Of a stretch of 64,000 nucleotides of DNA, positions 26,182 to 38,888 are shown piece after piece; the first letter of the stretch is position 1, and the number at the start of each line of letters is the position of its first letter. A program made the translations under genes and the position numbers. Source of the stretch: Sinonovacula constricta (taxonomy: Eukaryota; Mollusca; Bivalvia; Cardiida; Solecurtidae); NCBI GenBank assembly GCA_007844125.1, contig CM017567.1:31395380-31459379 (forward strand), given 5' to 3'. The notes under the pieces were generated by a model. That model saw only the letters and a program-made list of their open reading frames with translations. It was not told where the DNA came from and did not search any database.

Positions 26182-28970
26182 AAAAACTGAGATTGTTACC
26201 GGATCAACACTCAACATAAATCACTAGCAATACTGTCATTTCAGGATTACAATATCCGTCGACATCCGACTTTGTGGTTCATTAAAGGCGCTGTAATAGC
26301 CCTGTTCAAAGCTCTCATTCCATTGTTTATATACGTAACGTGCTGTTTATATCAATAGGAATTAAGAACCGTAAAAGGGCTGAAATCGTTGCTTTCATTT
26401 TCTCTATCTTTGAAGCGTCCTTGGATAAATTGTTGTGGGAAATATTTGTGTTTGGATCATCGCATGAAAACAAGAAGTGCTGACGCTAGGAAGAGCGAAA
26501 AGGAAGTAAACCGCCTTATGAGTTACAATGAGTTGTCCTACAATTGCATCGGTTACTTCTGCAAAAAAATTGATACGAGTGCTCAGTCATTAACAAAAGA
26601 AAGAAATAACGTCCTACAGAAAACTAGAAAACTCTGAAGCCTTGTTCTAATACCACACATACTCCGATATTTTAGTAGCTTTAAGTTGATGTCACTGGTG
26701 TTAACTATTAATCGTATCTAAACTGAATATCCGGTTCACTATGCTGCATGATGTATAGCCCGCAGTTGTAGTAAACGATAATTTTATCAGTTAAAATATA
26801 GCACTGTTGACAGTGAAATATTATTAAAAAAATAGAGTAAGAAGGGGGAGAGATAATATCAGGACGACAAAGTGCCATAAAGTGCATGTGATATATAACA
26901 TGCTCTATATAGCACTTTGTCGTCCAAGTATTATCTCTCCCCATTCCTACTCTTTTACGTAATTATGTTCAATAAAAGTAATATATTTGTTCATATATTG
27001 TGCCAAAAAAGAATAGTTGCTGAAAATATTATAACATTATTACCATCAAATATGTTAAGTTCTTATAAATAAGCAAAGAATAACACCTATTCATATTATT
27101 CCTTATCTCATTTTGTAACATCTGTAGGATGACATAAATTATACTTCAGTAGTGCTTCTAACGGATTATTTAGAAACAAATTTGTGCTCTGTGTTCATTT
27201 ATTTGTACTTATAGCGACCTTCAACTATGTCAACTATAGTTTTAAAAGAATAAATCCTTACTCTTAGGAGTAAAGTCAGACTAGTGTCGGCATAAACATT
27301 CTAAGCAGCTAATTATGCTTTGATCTAATCCCTTCCTCTGCTCCAGAAAGTAATAATTTTGCAAGCTGTTATTCTAACACAGTTAATTACACGGATCCGC
27401 AGCGCCGCAAAAGCGATTACACAGCCGCCACAACTGTAAGTGGTAAATACAATTGTAGGCCAAATATCTTATATACTTCACAACAGAGGTATAAAAAAGA
27501 CAAATACAGATGTAAGCCATACCATATTTTTTTATGTAAAATGCCAGTACATCTCTGTTGACAGAAAACTTTGTACCATACGCTAAACTGATCAAACAAA
27601 CAAAAGCAAGTATAAACAAAAGCAAGCAAACCAAAAATGAATAAACATATGCTCAAACAGACAAGCAATCGTGCATTATAATTCGTCCACCGTTTTACAG
27701 GCTTGCTATCGAGGGAATGTAATTTCTATTAAAACATTTTAAATAAATGCAAACGACAATCTCAGCTGCTTTAAGCGACACACGTTAATAAGCAACGCCC
27801 ATGATCATCATTAAAGCCCCTATAAATCAGCAAACTGGGAAATTAAAGCTAGTGTAAACCTCTCATTCTGCCTCGTTATGTTGAGTTCACATATTGTAAT
27901 TTTCCCCAATCCTAAAACCCCGCGTCAGTCTAGCGAAACACTAAATGTGCCTACATAAAAATATCATGATACTGCAGTCATTTAGAAAATGCGAAGCTTG
28001 TTAAGAAACAGTAACAGACAAAACCAAACAAGTACATAAGTGTGAATAATTTACTGGACAACTTATCATAAACATGTGCATTGCAGTCGTTTTCGTTCGA
28101 AGTAAAATTTTGATAAAATAAAAGTATTAAGTAGTATAAGAAGACGTGTATTAAATGATATCAATTTGTAACCATATTCCATATGCCAATATGGTTAACT
28201 TGTTTACATCTCTGTATGTGAATTTGTTTACTGCTGGTAAGGTAAATAAACCCAAAGTCAATGCATCTATTTAAATGTTATTGTGACATAAAATAAACAT
28301 ACTCTTTTGTATTGGTCTGACCAAACGGCGAAATAGCTAGAACGCCAGTAGGAGAGGACCAGGCAATGGTCAACGTCGTTAATCAGGTAGAGGTTAAGTT
28401 CCCTTAAACTAGGCGCAGTCTCAAAATAGTTGAAATACGGTGGCTGGGACGCATACAAACAAACAAACACGCCTTAATGAAAACTTAATTTGTATTATTC
28501 ATTCATACCTTGTTTAAAAAAAGAAACGAACACTTACATATTAACGAATGTTTTAATGAAGCAACACATATAATTAGAAGAAACACATTTATGAATGAAT
28601 GTATATTTCCTACATGTATCCTTAACACATTCCGACATATAGTAAATTAGACACAGCCGACGCATGCGCATTGTATCTAAAAAAATGAAGCAGTTATGTT
28701 CTTAACATTAGACGTTTTCACAAAGCCACTTCATCTGCAAATTGTAATGGGGCATGTGATAACTGATATTTGATAATTATTTTCTCGGTATTCATTCTCT
28801 GCTTTTCTCGGTATATTTAAGAAAGATTGTTATTGTAGATTATGCACAGAAAGCAATTATTCTGCCCCAGTACAATAATCCACACTTATTGCATTTTTTT
28901 ACAACTATTGCTATTGTTTATATGGTGGGCGCATTACTTCCATTACTGCTTCAATTTACTGCAGCTCCTT
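26182..28970. other. Unassigned apart from the foldback element
   Basis: Beyond the foldback at 26826 nothing was recognised. The patch 28310-28450 is richer in G+C and open on the minus strand but unassigned. Confidence 0.4.
26826..26957. repeat. 130-bp foldback (near-palindromic) element
   Basis: The left arm 26826-26889 and right arm 26899-26957 are reverse complements over nearly their whole length. Both contain GGGGAGAGATAATA, GGACGACAAAGTGC and GCATG. The loop is about ten bases. As DNA this is a foldback MITE; as RNA it would be a long hairpin. Confidence 0.85.
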
Positions 28971-28974
28971 CTGC

Positions 28975-29060
28975 TGCTGTCACTGGTACTTCACTTTACT
29001 ACTAATATCACTACTATGATTACTGTCATTACTACTTTTATTACTGCTAGCGCTAGTAGT
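28975..29060 (+). repeat. Degenerate ACT-type repeat on the far side of the SINE
   Basis: A decayed stretch of ACT, ATC and ATT triplets directly abutting the 3' end of the SINE. It is probably the other half of the array the SINE landed in, or its microsatellite tail. Confidence 0.6.
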
Positions 29061-29061
29061 A

Positions 29062-29341
29062 TGGATGGCATAGGATAAGCCGGCATTTTTGTCGATACTG
29101 CGCAGCGACATTTCTATCATTATAGCACAGGGGCACTTATGAGGTGCCCAGGGACTGAACCCGGCCGGTCCATTATACTGACACCGACGCGTCAGGCGTA
29201 ATGCTGTCCCCTTAGCCCCAAGGGTTAGGAGAGAAGCCACTCCTACCAACTTTAAAGTATTTGGTTTGACCCGTCCGGGGTTTGAACCCAAGACCTCCCG
29301 ATCCGCAAGCCGGCGTTCTACCACCTTAGCTATTGCGGCTG
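29062..29341 (-). mobile_element. tRNA-derived SINE embedded in ACT repeats
   Basis: The minus strand begins with a tRNA-like head. An A-box-like TAGCTAAGGTGGTAGA lies at 29332-29317, and a B-box-like GGTTCAAACC at 29288-29279. A G+C-rich body of about 200 bases follows, including GGGGCTAAGGGGACAG and GGCACCTCATAAGTGCCCC, the latter able to form a small hairpin. The sequence is unrelated to the other SINE family in this window. ACT-type trinucleotide repeats flank it on both sides. Confidence 0.75.
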
Positions 29342-29387
29342 GTGCTAGTGCAAGTAGACGTATTAATATTACTTTTACTTCTACTTC

Positions 29388-29407
29388 TTCAATTTCTACT
29401 ACGACTT

Positions 29408-29465
<58 letters not shown>

Positions 29466-29473
29466 TACTACTT

Positions 29474-29521
<48 letters not shown>

Positions 29522-29555
29522 TTACTACTACCACTACTACTACTACTACTACTAT

Positions 29556-29617
<62 letters not shown>

Positions 29618-29666
29618 TTACTACTACTACTACTACTACTTCTACTACTACTACTACTACTACTAT

Positions 29667-29714
<48 letters not shown>

Positions 29715-29752
29715 GACTTCTACTACTACTACTACTACTACTACTACTATTT

Positions 29753-29808
<56 letters not shown>

Positions 29809-29863
29809 GTTTCTACTACTACTACTACTGCTGCTAATATTACCACTACTACTACTACGACTT

Positions 29864-29914
<51 letters not shown>

Positions 29915-29946
29915 TACTACTACTACTACTACTACTACTACTATTT

Positions 29947-30018
<72 letters not shown>

Positions 30019-30021
30019 TTT

Positions 30022-30060
<39 letters not shown>

Positions 30061-30153
30061 TTACTACTACTACTACTACTACTACTACTACGACTTCTAC
30101 CACTACTACTACTGCTGCTATGATTACTACTTCTACTACTACTACTACGACTT

Positions 30154-30191
<38 letters not shown>

Positions 30192-30216
30192 GCTTCTACT
30201 ACTACTTATACTACTG

Positions 30217-30273
<57 letters not shown>

Positions 30274-30387
30274 TTTCTACTACTACTGCTGCTGCTGCTA
30301 TTATTATTACTACTACTACATGTACTACTACTACTACTACTACTACTACTATTTCTACTACTACTACTACTACTACTACTACTGCTT

Positions 30388-30438
<51 letters not shown>

Positions 30439-30606
30439 TTTCTACTACTACTGCTGCTGCTGCTATTATAACTACTACTACTACTACTGCTTTTTCTACT
30501 ACTACTACTACTACTACTACTACTGCTACTACTACTACTACTGCTACTACTATTACTTTAACCATTATTATTATTGTTACTACAACTGTTGCTACTTCTA
30601 CGACGA
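29388..30606 (+). repeat. 1.2-kb ACT trinucleotide array
   Basis: More than 1,200 bases made almost only of ACT/CTA/TAC units, interrupted by scattered variants (TTC, ATT, GCT, ACG). All six frames stay open for long stretches, giving spurious products of poly-T, poly-L, poly-Y on the plus strand and poly-V on the minus strand. Recurrent sub-blocks such as ATTTCTACTACTACTGCTGC (30272-30291 and 30437-30456) point to higher-order duplication within the array. Confidence 0.97.
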
Positions 30607-31810
30607 CTAGAGACACATACAGCTGTGTAAATATTCTTTATGTGTAACATCCTTACACCTAGCCGCTCTAGCGTTGCTCCGTGTGTTGCCTGTGCTTGGT
30701 TTGTTTGGTTTGTTAACCTTTCTCTGTGTGGCTTGCATAAATGGATATGTGTGCATGCAGTAGGATTGTTTTATTTATAAGATAACTGCCATTTTAATGT
30801 GTTGTTTCTTTTTCGATATGAATAACGCAATCGATTTAAGGTCAGATGTCTTTGTTGTCCTTTTTCCGTCCAAAATAAGTGTAACTCGATCGATTCGTGT
30901 TGTATGGAACAGTATAGTTAAGTGACCCAGTGAAACTTGCAGCTGACCAAATGACGCATTGGAACAGGGACAATATGATTGCGACATTATTAGTACTAAA
31001 AATCATGAAAAATCTATGTCGCCCTTAGAACTTGCGTAGCTCGTATTATGTCAGAGCGATTTCTATTCGTTTACCATCAACGGGGTATATTTGCATGTAT
31101 TTATATTTGTTAAATCACACCTCAAGCAAAATATGTTATTTGTGGTGAAATATACACACAGGACCTCGTATCGAAAGAAAGTCCGGTACATAACAATGCA
31201 TAGAAATTGAGCTGTTTGACGCTTTTACATGTTACCATTATACGTTAATACCGAATCGCATATCCTTTTGCTGTCATGAACACTGTTAAAAAATAAAACA
31301 TGAAATATTTACTGACGCGAGATTACCCACGCCGAAATAAAATGTTTTTGATCAAAAATAATAAGTATACATTTTGATTTAATTCGATTGAAGACAGTTC
31401 ACTGACAAAAACACTGAACTGTTTATAAAGTGTAGTAAACGAGATGTCTTTTTATAGTAAATGTTTAACCAGGTATGCTTTTATTAGCACAATATTATTT
31501 ATTCATAAAAGTTATGTTTAAAGTATCTGTGATCAAGAACCAAATGAAAGTATACACAAACGTTCGAACCTGTTCTAATAATATAACGTGAAATTGCCTG
31601 TTTATATATACACAGGTAACACGCTGAAGTACCAATAATAGTCAAAAGCAACACATCTTTAGAGAAGATCCGTTCTCGTGAGATCGACTTTACGGGTGTA
31701 ATGCGAGAGTGCATCTTGCAAGCTTAAATGCAAAATAACAAGACGTTATCCTTGAATAATAATATGTAAACATGAGAAAATGTTTACTCCGCACACAGAC
31801 TACCACAGAC

Positions 31811-31993
31811 TTACCTAACGAGACGAAGATTGCATACCGAATAGAAATCCTCGACAGGAAAGAGCATGGGCCGATACAACCTTAAACCGGGATAATGATC
31901 TGATCTGACCGCAACTTCCAAACGGTCGAGACATCTAAGAGCACAATGACTAATGCCATTGCCATAACTCGGAAAACAAACAATAAATTTCAA
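31811..31993 (-). CDS. Possible isolated exon, unassigned
   Basis: A minus-strand open frame of about 60 codons (FPSYGNGISHCALRCLDRL, then HYPGLRLYRPMLFP) with raised G+C. It runs into a strong donor-like sequence, GTTAG followed by GTAAGT, at about 31821-31811. No matching next exon in the required phase could be found, and the family is not recognised. Confidence 0.15.
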   Translation of the reverse strand: MKFIVCFPSYGNGISHCALRCLDRLEVAVRSDHYPGLRLYRPMLFPVEDFYSVCNLRLVR

Positions 31994-32920
31994 AAAGATG
32001 TGTTAACATGTAACGTGTTACATTGTGCTTAAAACAGACACACACTGAAGGAATTAACAAAATATCTTATATACAACTTATTGTTTTCCTTGATTTTAAT
32101 TTAAAACAAGAAGACTTGCAAGCTTCAAAAAAGGCAGTGAAAGGTTTGTATTTTATTATCTATATAGAGTTACGTATACGACATAATGAGGATATATAAA
32201 GTACCATTTAGTAGTTAAGAAAACAACATTGCAGCAAATATATCTTCAAAAGAATTAATTTAATAGCCTTCATATACATGTGTTCTGTAATGACTGTACC
32301 GAATCTTTGTTTTGATCATAAGCATTTGACCATGTCTTTACTAATATATATGCATTACAAGATTTTTGGTTTGAATTCTATGCAAGCAACCATCGGAACT
32401 GTTCAGTAAAATAGAATGCAGTAACATGAATATAAAATTAAAGTTTTAATGAATGAGATAGGAGCAAACTATTCAATAGAATACATTTTAGGATTTAATT
32501 GCTTTCTATGATTACGTCTCCGTGTAAGTTTAAATATATATGACGTGTTCTCATTTTTTATTCTACACTTACGTTATTTTAAAGTTCATAGGAATACCAC
32601 ATACATTGATAGACTGATATTGAGACTGTGTGCATAATTTGCAAATTGAAAATAACTTTTATTCTTAAATGCTTACTCTTGGTTACATGTTCGTCCCTTT
32701 GGTATGTAAAATTGTGTGAGTTTATTTTACAAAGCATTTTCTTTAAAACTGTACACTATTACTTCAAAAGGATGTTTAAACAACGACTTTATCTTAGAAA
32801 TAAAACATGACACGGTCTTATGTTATCGTTAACGAACTTTTAAATGAAATAAATAAATAAAATATAATTAATGTATCTAAGATGATGTCAGCTAAGAAAA
32901 TATTCCCAGGTTGACACTAA

Positions 32921-33100
32921 GAGCATTGCAACATATATTACCTTTTACATAGAAAGGTACATTACAACGGTATAATTATGCCAGTCAATAAAGGTCAGTC
33001 GGCACAATGGTCGAAAAGGGGTTTTTCAAGCGACTTTACAGAGTTATAACCCTCACTTTCTAAGGGTTTCTCAAATGTAAGCAGAAGAAAAAACGCTTAC
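32921..33100 (+). repeat. Dispersed repeat R1, copy f (diverged)
   Basis: GAGCATTGCAACATATAT, GGTCAGTCGGCACAATGG, ACAGAGTTATAACC and TTTCTCAAATGTAAGC follow the R1 order with many changes and a deletion in the first half. Confidence 0.6.
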
Positions 33101-35541
33101 CATTCAAGGATATCTTTATTTTTGTATTTTCATTGTAATTGTAAGAAAATGAAAGTAAATTTACATAATAAACAAATGTAAATTAACTTGTTTATCTACC
33201 AAACAGATGGTTTCGTTATTACCCAATGTATGTCCGGTTTTATCCACAAAGTTTTCTTATAAATGTCACTTCCTTTTATTCCTTATTCTTTTAACGTCCT
33301 AAGTCGACAGTCGAAATCTCTGGTAGTTGTAATAAAAATGTAACATCGTGAACCACGCATAGTCCATTTATAAAAACGATGACACACAAATACGATATAG
33401 TGTGTCAATTCCACTAACTGTAAGAAGAAGACACTTTTGGACCTGATCTGTACTCTTAACAAAAAGGCTAATATCTCTTTTCAAATAAAACCACTTGATA
33501 GCGACGCGGAATATCTCACTCTCTGTTAAAAGTAGAAAAGAGAAATACACCCTATCATTAGCATAGACTATTCTTGCTGCTAATTATGTCGCGATCACAT
33601 CCTTTTCACCTTTTTAGGCAGTAATTGTCTGTAGCTGTTCAACGCGGTCAGTAAATTAATCATTTCCACACCGCAAAAATGAATAAGCCAGAAGTACCAA
33701 ACACGATTCGTTATCAACATGTATCAGCAACTCAAAATACGTAACCTACACACATGTTTTTTGTGCATTTTCGCACTTACAGCCATTGGGAAATAATGAA
33801 TGTAACCACACAGCTTTAAAAATAAAAATAAACAAACTTACCGCTTTATTTTTAGACATGTTGTTCTAACGTCAAATGTCTATCAGTTAGTTTTTCCATT
33901 TAAATGAAAACATGCAAAAATAATCATTTTATAAACGTCGTCCAAAGTATAATCGTAAATTCTTGAACGAATCAGCGCCAATTTGTTAATGGATTTCAAA
34001 CCTTGACAGCGGAATTACATAGTCTAGGTTTAAACAAATATAACGTTTGCCTTATTTCTTACTGCTTTACTTACTTCTTTGGTGTTTAAACTGTTATTGA
34101 TACTTTGATAACAAAGTTTACATAGCGCAATAATGACTATGGACTACAAAGACAGTCCCATCGAAGACAAATTATCATTGAACCTAAGGGATATTCCTTC
34201 GACACTTCAAAAATCACAACAAAAAGAGATATTAAAAAAAAAACAATATCAACAGACTTGTATGCTGTTTAATGCTTAGACATTGGATAAATTGACTATC
34301 CAGTGAAATGTTCAAACACAACTTACTTAAACAAATATACCTAAAACGTGTCAACAGCTAAACGCCTTAAACACGCTTGACAGGTCTGAATATTATTAAC
34401 ATAATGTACATATACTAGATAGCTAACTTCAAAACATGCATTTATTTAATATTTTAATCTTCTACATGATTGTCAGTTTTTAACATAGCAAGAATCTTCA
34501 TTGTTCAAATGATTTTAAATGGTTAGATACACAACATTAAGCATGTAAATCAAAGTACAAATGAGCTCTAAAATGTGAAGCGATCAACTCAAATTTTCCA
34601 TTAAGCAAGATTTAAAACAGAAACGTTGTATCTTATCTTCTAGCCATAACAGGTCCTGATCCAGCGACAAATACATGCAGTACACAAAAAGGTGTTTTAC
34701 AGATCGTTAATTGTAATTACATATGTTAGCAACAATAGCCGTGTAGCACTAACCCACTTCATGCACGAGATGTAATTATGCATGCAATATATGCAGGTTT
34801 CTGCATACTTTGTTACGTATGTATGGTAAAGTAATCATTTAATAGATCGCTTACATAAGTGTTCCACAGTTTATCATAATTAACGTAGAACATACGAAAC
34901 GACTTCCGCACTACATTATGAAGACCTAAAATACGGTTTAGCACTTATAATATATTATTACGTATATTTCTCGGAAATGTCGATAATTCATGACGACATC
35001 AGTAAATAGTTTAATAATTATTATAATTAAAATACCTGGTTTGTTTAGCCTTTCAATCAAGCACTTTAAATAAACAGTGTTAATAACAATAATCCCGTCA
35101 AAGTGAGAAAACTAACGGTAAACACCTGCATCGGGAGTTAAATTCGATAAAATGAACTAATGGATTTACAAAATAACTCGTAACAAAATAAACAGTCAAT
35201 ATGTGTACACTATGTACAGTAGATAAAAGCCTCGGCAACATAAAAGTTCCAAATGAGATATTAGTTTGAAATAAAACAGCCCATGCAATGACGCATAATG
35301 TGATTATATGAAAAAACTCGGGAAAAATCATCGAATTTTAGAAAACAATCCCAACCAACAAAACAAAATGTAGTATTGTGGGGACTTAAAAAATTCAAGT
35401 AATATTTTATAAAAAAACAACAACACGAGGATTTATTTGCAATATGTTTGGCATATACTATAATAAAGGTATAACATGCCGAAGTTATACCTACTGTGTA
35501 ATCTCACGTAAAGGGCATGGAAACTGCTCATATTGTCTCAC

Positions 35542-36760
35542 CTATATAGGGACGAATGTAGAGATAATGAGACAAGAAGTCCACCAATGATTGCCACTTA
35601 TGGCTTTAAGTCTCTGTTTTATATAGTCACCACCTGTCCTGTCAGTGTGTAATTTAAAAGCAATGCAAGTTCTTGATTTTAAAACGGTAAATTGCAAGCC
35701 ATGCATTAAACGAAGGAGGCCCGGGCTGTAACCGTCAGCAATAAATGTTCTTATTAGTCTTATAAAGGTGTCAGAAAAGTTAATGAGACCCTTTAGTTTC
35801 TTTAACTTGTATAAAACATTTCCATAATGTTCAGGACGGCTTATGCCTTGCTGCATAAGTGTTTTCATACTGCTTTTATACTTTGAAGTAATAAAATCAT
35901 TGCGGCGAAAGAATTCTGAAAACTCTTTCCTTAATTTGTGAAATCGAAAGCCTTTTTATGTAACAATTTAGAAGAAAGAAAACGGTTCCTAGCATCGAAA
36001 TATTCTACTTTAGTACAGACTCGTAAAATCTGGTAAGTTGGGATATAAAAATACCATAGGGGTAAAACCAGGTGGATCACCGTCAATGTATGGATATTTC
36101 ACAATAATAATGTTGAAAACATCTCTCTTGTCATAGTTTTCGTAGAAATGTTATCATTGGAAATAGCGATCTCAATGTCTAGAAATGTTGCAATGTCTTT
36201 AAATGTCAGTTATTTGCTTTATTAAGGGTAAGTTCTGGATTGTAAATCGGATGGATCATTTAGGAAAGAAAGGATTTATTATCGTTATAATATCGTCAAG
36301 ATAGCGTAAAGTGTAAAGTGTCACCGCATTTTATGTAAATATTTTCCAATAGGAAACAGAGCTTCACAAACATCTGTACACGTCCGCATAGGAATTTTGT
36401 TTAGTGAAAGTGTAGGTAAGCAAGGCATTACTTTCATGACTTGCAATGTATTGACATTTCTCTCTATCAATGTTTTCTCAATAAGAGCAGTCAGTTTGGT
36501 CTTAATTAAATCATGAGGTAAAGAAATGTACAGCGTAGAGAAATCGTAAGTGCAGAGAAATTAACGTTTTAAGTATGAAACTTGTCGTAAGACTTCGGAA
36601 GATTTATAATAGACCAAAAATGTTTCACTTTTTCACAGTATTTGGAGACTCTAACCGCTAGTTCACGGGCGTCATTTGCAATACAGCTTACTTTCAGGTT
36701 TAACAAAGAATAAGGAGAAAAATGTGGATTATGGTTGCTCAATATTACTTAAAATAAAAT
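35542..36760 (-). pseudogene. Decayed reverse transcriptase of Penelope-like type
   Basis: Reading the minus strand across frames recovers pieces of a reverse transcriptase in the right order. There is a YDFSTLYISLPHD block at 36548-36510, then a segment ending near VCEALFPIGKYL. The catalytic R-Y-L-D-D motif follows, with YLDD codons at 36303-36292. Next come LNKANN and ISQLTRF-like pieces, and finally the block MKTLMQQGISRPEHYG within the longest open stretch (35868-35542). Frames change many times and stops interrupt every frame. The part between the first block and YLDD is much too short, so an internal deletion removed the segment that normally lies there. The family assignment rests on the FSTLY and LLQQGIS-type blocks I recognise from invertebrate retroelements; a LINE assignment is less likely. 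It is dead as a gene. Confidence 0.7.
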
Positions 36761-37111
36761 GCTATAAGCATCGTTTTTATATTTAAAAATATCTAACGAG
36801 ACCTTTATCATGAACAACAAATGACTCAACAAAATTAAGAAACAGTCCGAGAAAACACAAAAAGCAGTTTGAGAAAAATAACTTACATGATCTAACATTC
36901 ACATATATGTAATAATACATCTAAGATGGACATTTAATTCGCATAGCATCTAAGAAACAAAACCAACGTGTTGCTTTGCCGTTTGATAAAGTAACAGTAC
37001 AACAATGTGTAACATTAATGCATAAAACTATCTGTGTCTAGTCTTGCGTCAGTTACCTAGCGTATGTATATTTATCGACAAAGGATTCTGTCCCAAATAG
37101 TGTCCGATATC

Positions 37112-37140
37112 TGATAAGACGTTGACGCGTTGAATATAAG
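37112..37140 (+). promoter_or_regulatory. Candidate promoter of lectin copy 1 (GATA block and TATA-like motif)
   Basis: TGATAAGACGTTG at 37112-37124 contains a consensus GATA-factor site and recurs exactly upstream of lectin copy 2. A TATAAG motif follows at 37135-37140, about 45 bases before the start codon, which would fit a very short 5' UTR. Conservation between the paralogues is seen directly; factor binding is inferred. Confidence 0.45.
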
Positions 37141-37184
37141 GTCATTTAATTGAAGTCTTTGTTACAAGTCGGATTACTACAGCT

Positions 37185-38681
37185 ATGCTTGTAGTGAGAT
37201 TGTGCTTTGTCGTTGTGTACGCTGTTCTTTGGGCGTCGGTGTTTTGCACCACAAAAGGGTCTAATCCAAAAGGTATTCAGTAATTGTAGTTGTAGTATTT
37301 CTACTTCACATCATTTATATGAGGCTACGTTGATTAATTAATTTTCAAGTTATGCTTGAATATTCGTTATTATTATTAAAAAGGATAATATGTCGTAATG
37401 CATTTTGCATAATATCAATTTCAATAGACTTTTAGATTAATTATAAAGTACAGTTTCTTTCTTTTTAAGATGCCGCGAAGAGACTAATCTTTGCAGACCC
37501 AGAAGAGACTTTAGAGACTTACGTGCTGCGACTGGAAGCTAGACTCAATGCGACAATAGCTACAATTTCACGTAAGAAATACAGTGCCGTTGTCTATGTG
37601 ATACAAATATAATTCATTTTAAAACACTGACTGATTATAAACTCATGATCATAGGAGGTGTACTTATAGCAAATTTCGTCATCATGGCTTTTAATGCCAT
37701 AATCATATTATCGTTATTATCAATCACGATATCAACATGCATCCTTTTTCTTACAAAACAAATCATACAATACTGACTGATATTATATTTCAGAGTTGCA
37801 AGCCGAGCTAAACATTGAAAAGACTATGAGGTGTAAGTTAACAGTTATTTTCTTCCGCAAACTGTAGCAAAAACTCACGCGCGATATCAAATTTCAAATG
37901 TAACACCAAAGTAGTGACGTGTTTCTTTTTCTCGTAGAACCATCTGCGTACAGCATGGTTATCTGAAAACCTTGCCACACTTGAAAGTTTTTTGCCCCAA
38001 CACGGTCTCGAAGAAATGCTTTTAGGGTCTAAGACGTACTGCTCGGCCCTGATTGTTTTCCATTGTGTGTGACATGTATGATGTGAATTTTTATTAGACG
38101 TTAATTAAATCATACATTTATATCATACTTGTAATTTACTTCCCTTACGGAAAAAATAAATATATTTCCCTATTACATTTATTATAAAAATAACGTCTTA
38201 CAATACCAGCTAAAACCAAAGGTAAACATGAAGTAAATTGTCTTTTGTAATACTTTGTTAAGTACTCTAAGTTTATTATAAGACGTGAGCGAAATATGCA
38301 CAGACTAGTGAAATGTCATACGTTACAATATGCAAAAGTTTAGAGTGTAACGTAATCGGAAAACAACAACGTAATATTAAATATACATCAATCGATCGTG
38401 TTAACGTTACAGGTCAGAAGGGTCACGCTAACTTCCACAAGGTTGAATGTTCTACACAACACTGCACCGAACAAGTCCCGATCACATTCAGCCCCTACTT
38501 TTCGAAACCTCCCATTGTTTTGTCAACACTATCTACCATTGACTCCGAACACGGCGCGAACTTACGTATCGGCACGTCAGTGACCTCCATTACTCCTCAT
38601 AGCGCTGTTCTTGATGTCCACACTTGGGCTGATACAACGCTTTACGGAGGTACATTAGACTGGATTGCTTGTCCACAGTAA
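37185..38681 (+). CDS. Secreted H-type lectin, 165 aa, four exons (copy 1)
   Basis: Spliced from exons 37185-37272, 37470-37571, 37794-37832 and 38413-38681. Introns begin GT and end AG and all are phase 1, giving 498 nt including the TAA stop. Residues 1-21 form a signal peptide (hydrophobic core around FVVVYAVLW). Residues 44-69 form heptads with L44, V48, L51, L55, I62, L65 and L69 at core positions, which suggests a trimerising coiled coil. N56-A-T is a glycosylation sequon inside it. Residues 97-163 match the H-type lectin fold: the F-x(7)-P-P-V-like opening (FSPYFSKPPIV), then TWADTTLY and a closing DWIAC. Four mature cysteines (77, 89, 94, 163) could make two disulfides. The known family binds GalNAc-type sugars as trimers or hexamers, so an immune or mucosal recognition role is inferred. 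Exon 3 is a 39-nt microexon. The start was chosen because the signal peptide begins there and copy 2 matches it. No canonical AATAAA was seen just downstream. Confidence 0.9.
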
Positions 38682-38836
38682 TGACAACAAGACGAAGTAA
38701 ATTTCTGTGTAAAAATATATATTTTTTGTTTATTATAGCAAATATGTTTTATATTTTATAATACGTTAACAACTTAAAAGATTTCTCGACTACTTTCTGT
38801 TCAAAACAACGTAACAACGTTACGCCGCGTTTATGT

Positions 38837-38888
38837 TTATTTATATTATTTTTATTTTATTTATTTATTTATTTATCTATCTTTTTTT
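38837..38888. repeat. TTTA repeat
   Basis: An imperfect TTTA/ATTT tract in the 3' flank of lectin copy 1, about 150 bases after its stop codon. Confidence 0.8.

Larger units (their letters stand above)
30620..35540. other. Mostly unassigned
   Basis: Contains R1 copy f and the exon-like patch at 31811; otherwise A+T-rich with no visible exon. Confidence 0.4.

Noticed and set aside
27383..27634. 83-codon minus-strand frame with a signal-peptide-like start
   Set aside because: It begins with TTG, the hydrophobic start is low-complexity TTG/CTT DNA, and a second overlapping frame is just as hydrophobic.
29279..29340. A genuine tRNA gene
   Set aside because: The A and B boxes are present but the sequence continues into a SINE body.
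28980..30647. Open frames of 136-425 codons on both strands
   Set aside because: They are poly-T, poly-L, poly-Y and poly-V translations of the ACT array and have no non-repetitive domain.
37829..37832. Alternative donor two bases earlier in exon 3 of lectin copy 1 (AG|GTGTAA)
   Set aside because: It would break the reading frame into exon 4; AGGT|GTAAGT keeps phase 1 and matches copy 2.
38313..38412. Extension of the lectin exon upstream to 38313 as one continuous frame
   Set aside because: The TTACAG acceptor at 38412 keeps phase with exon 3, and the upstream residues have no counterpart in copy 2.
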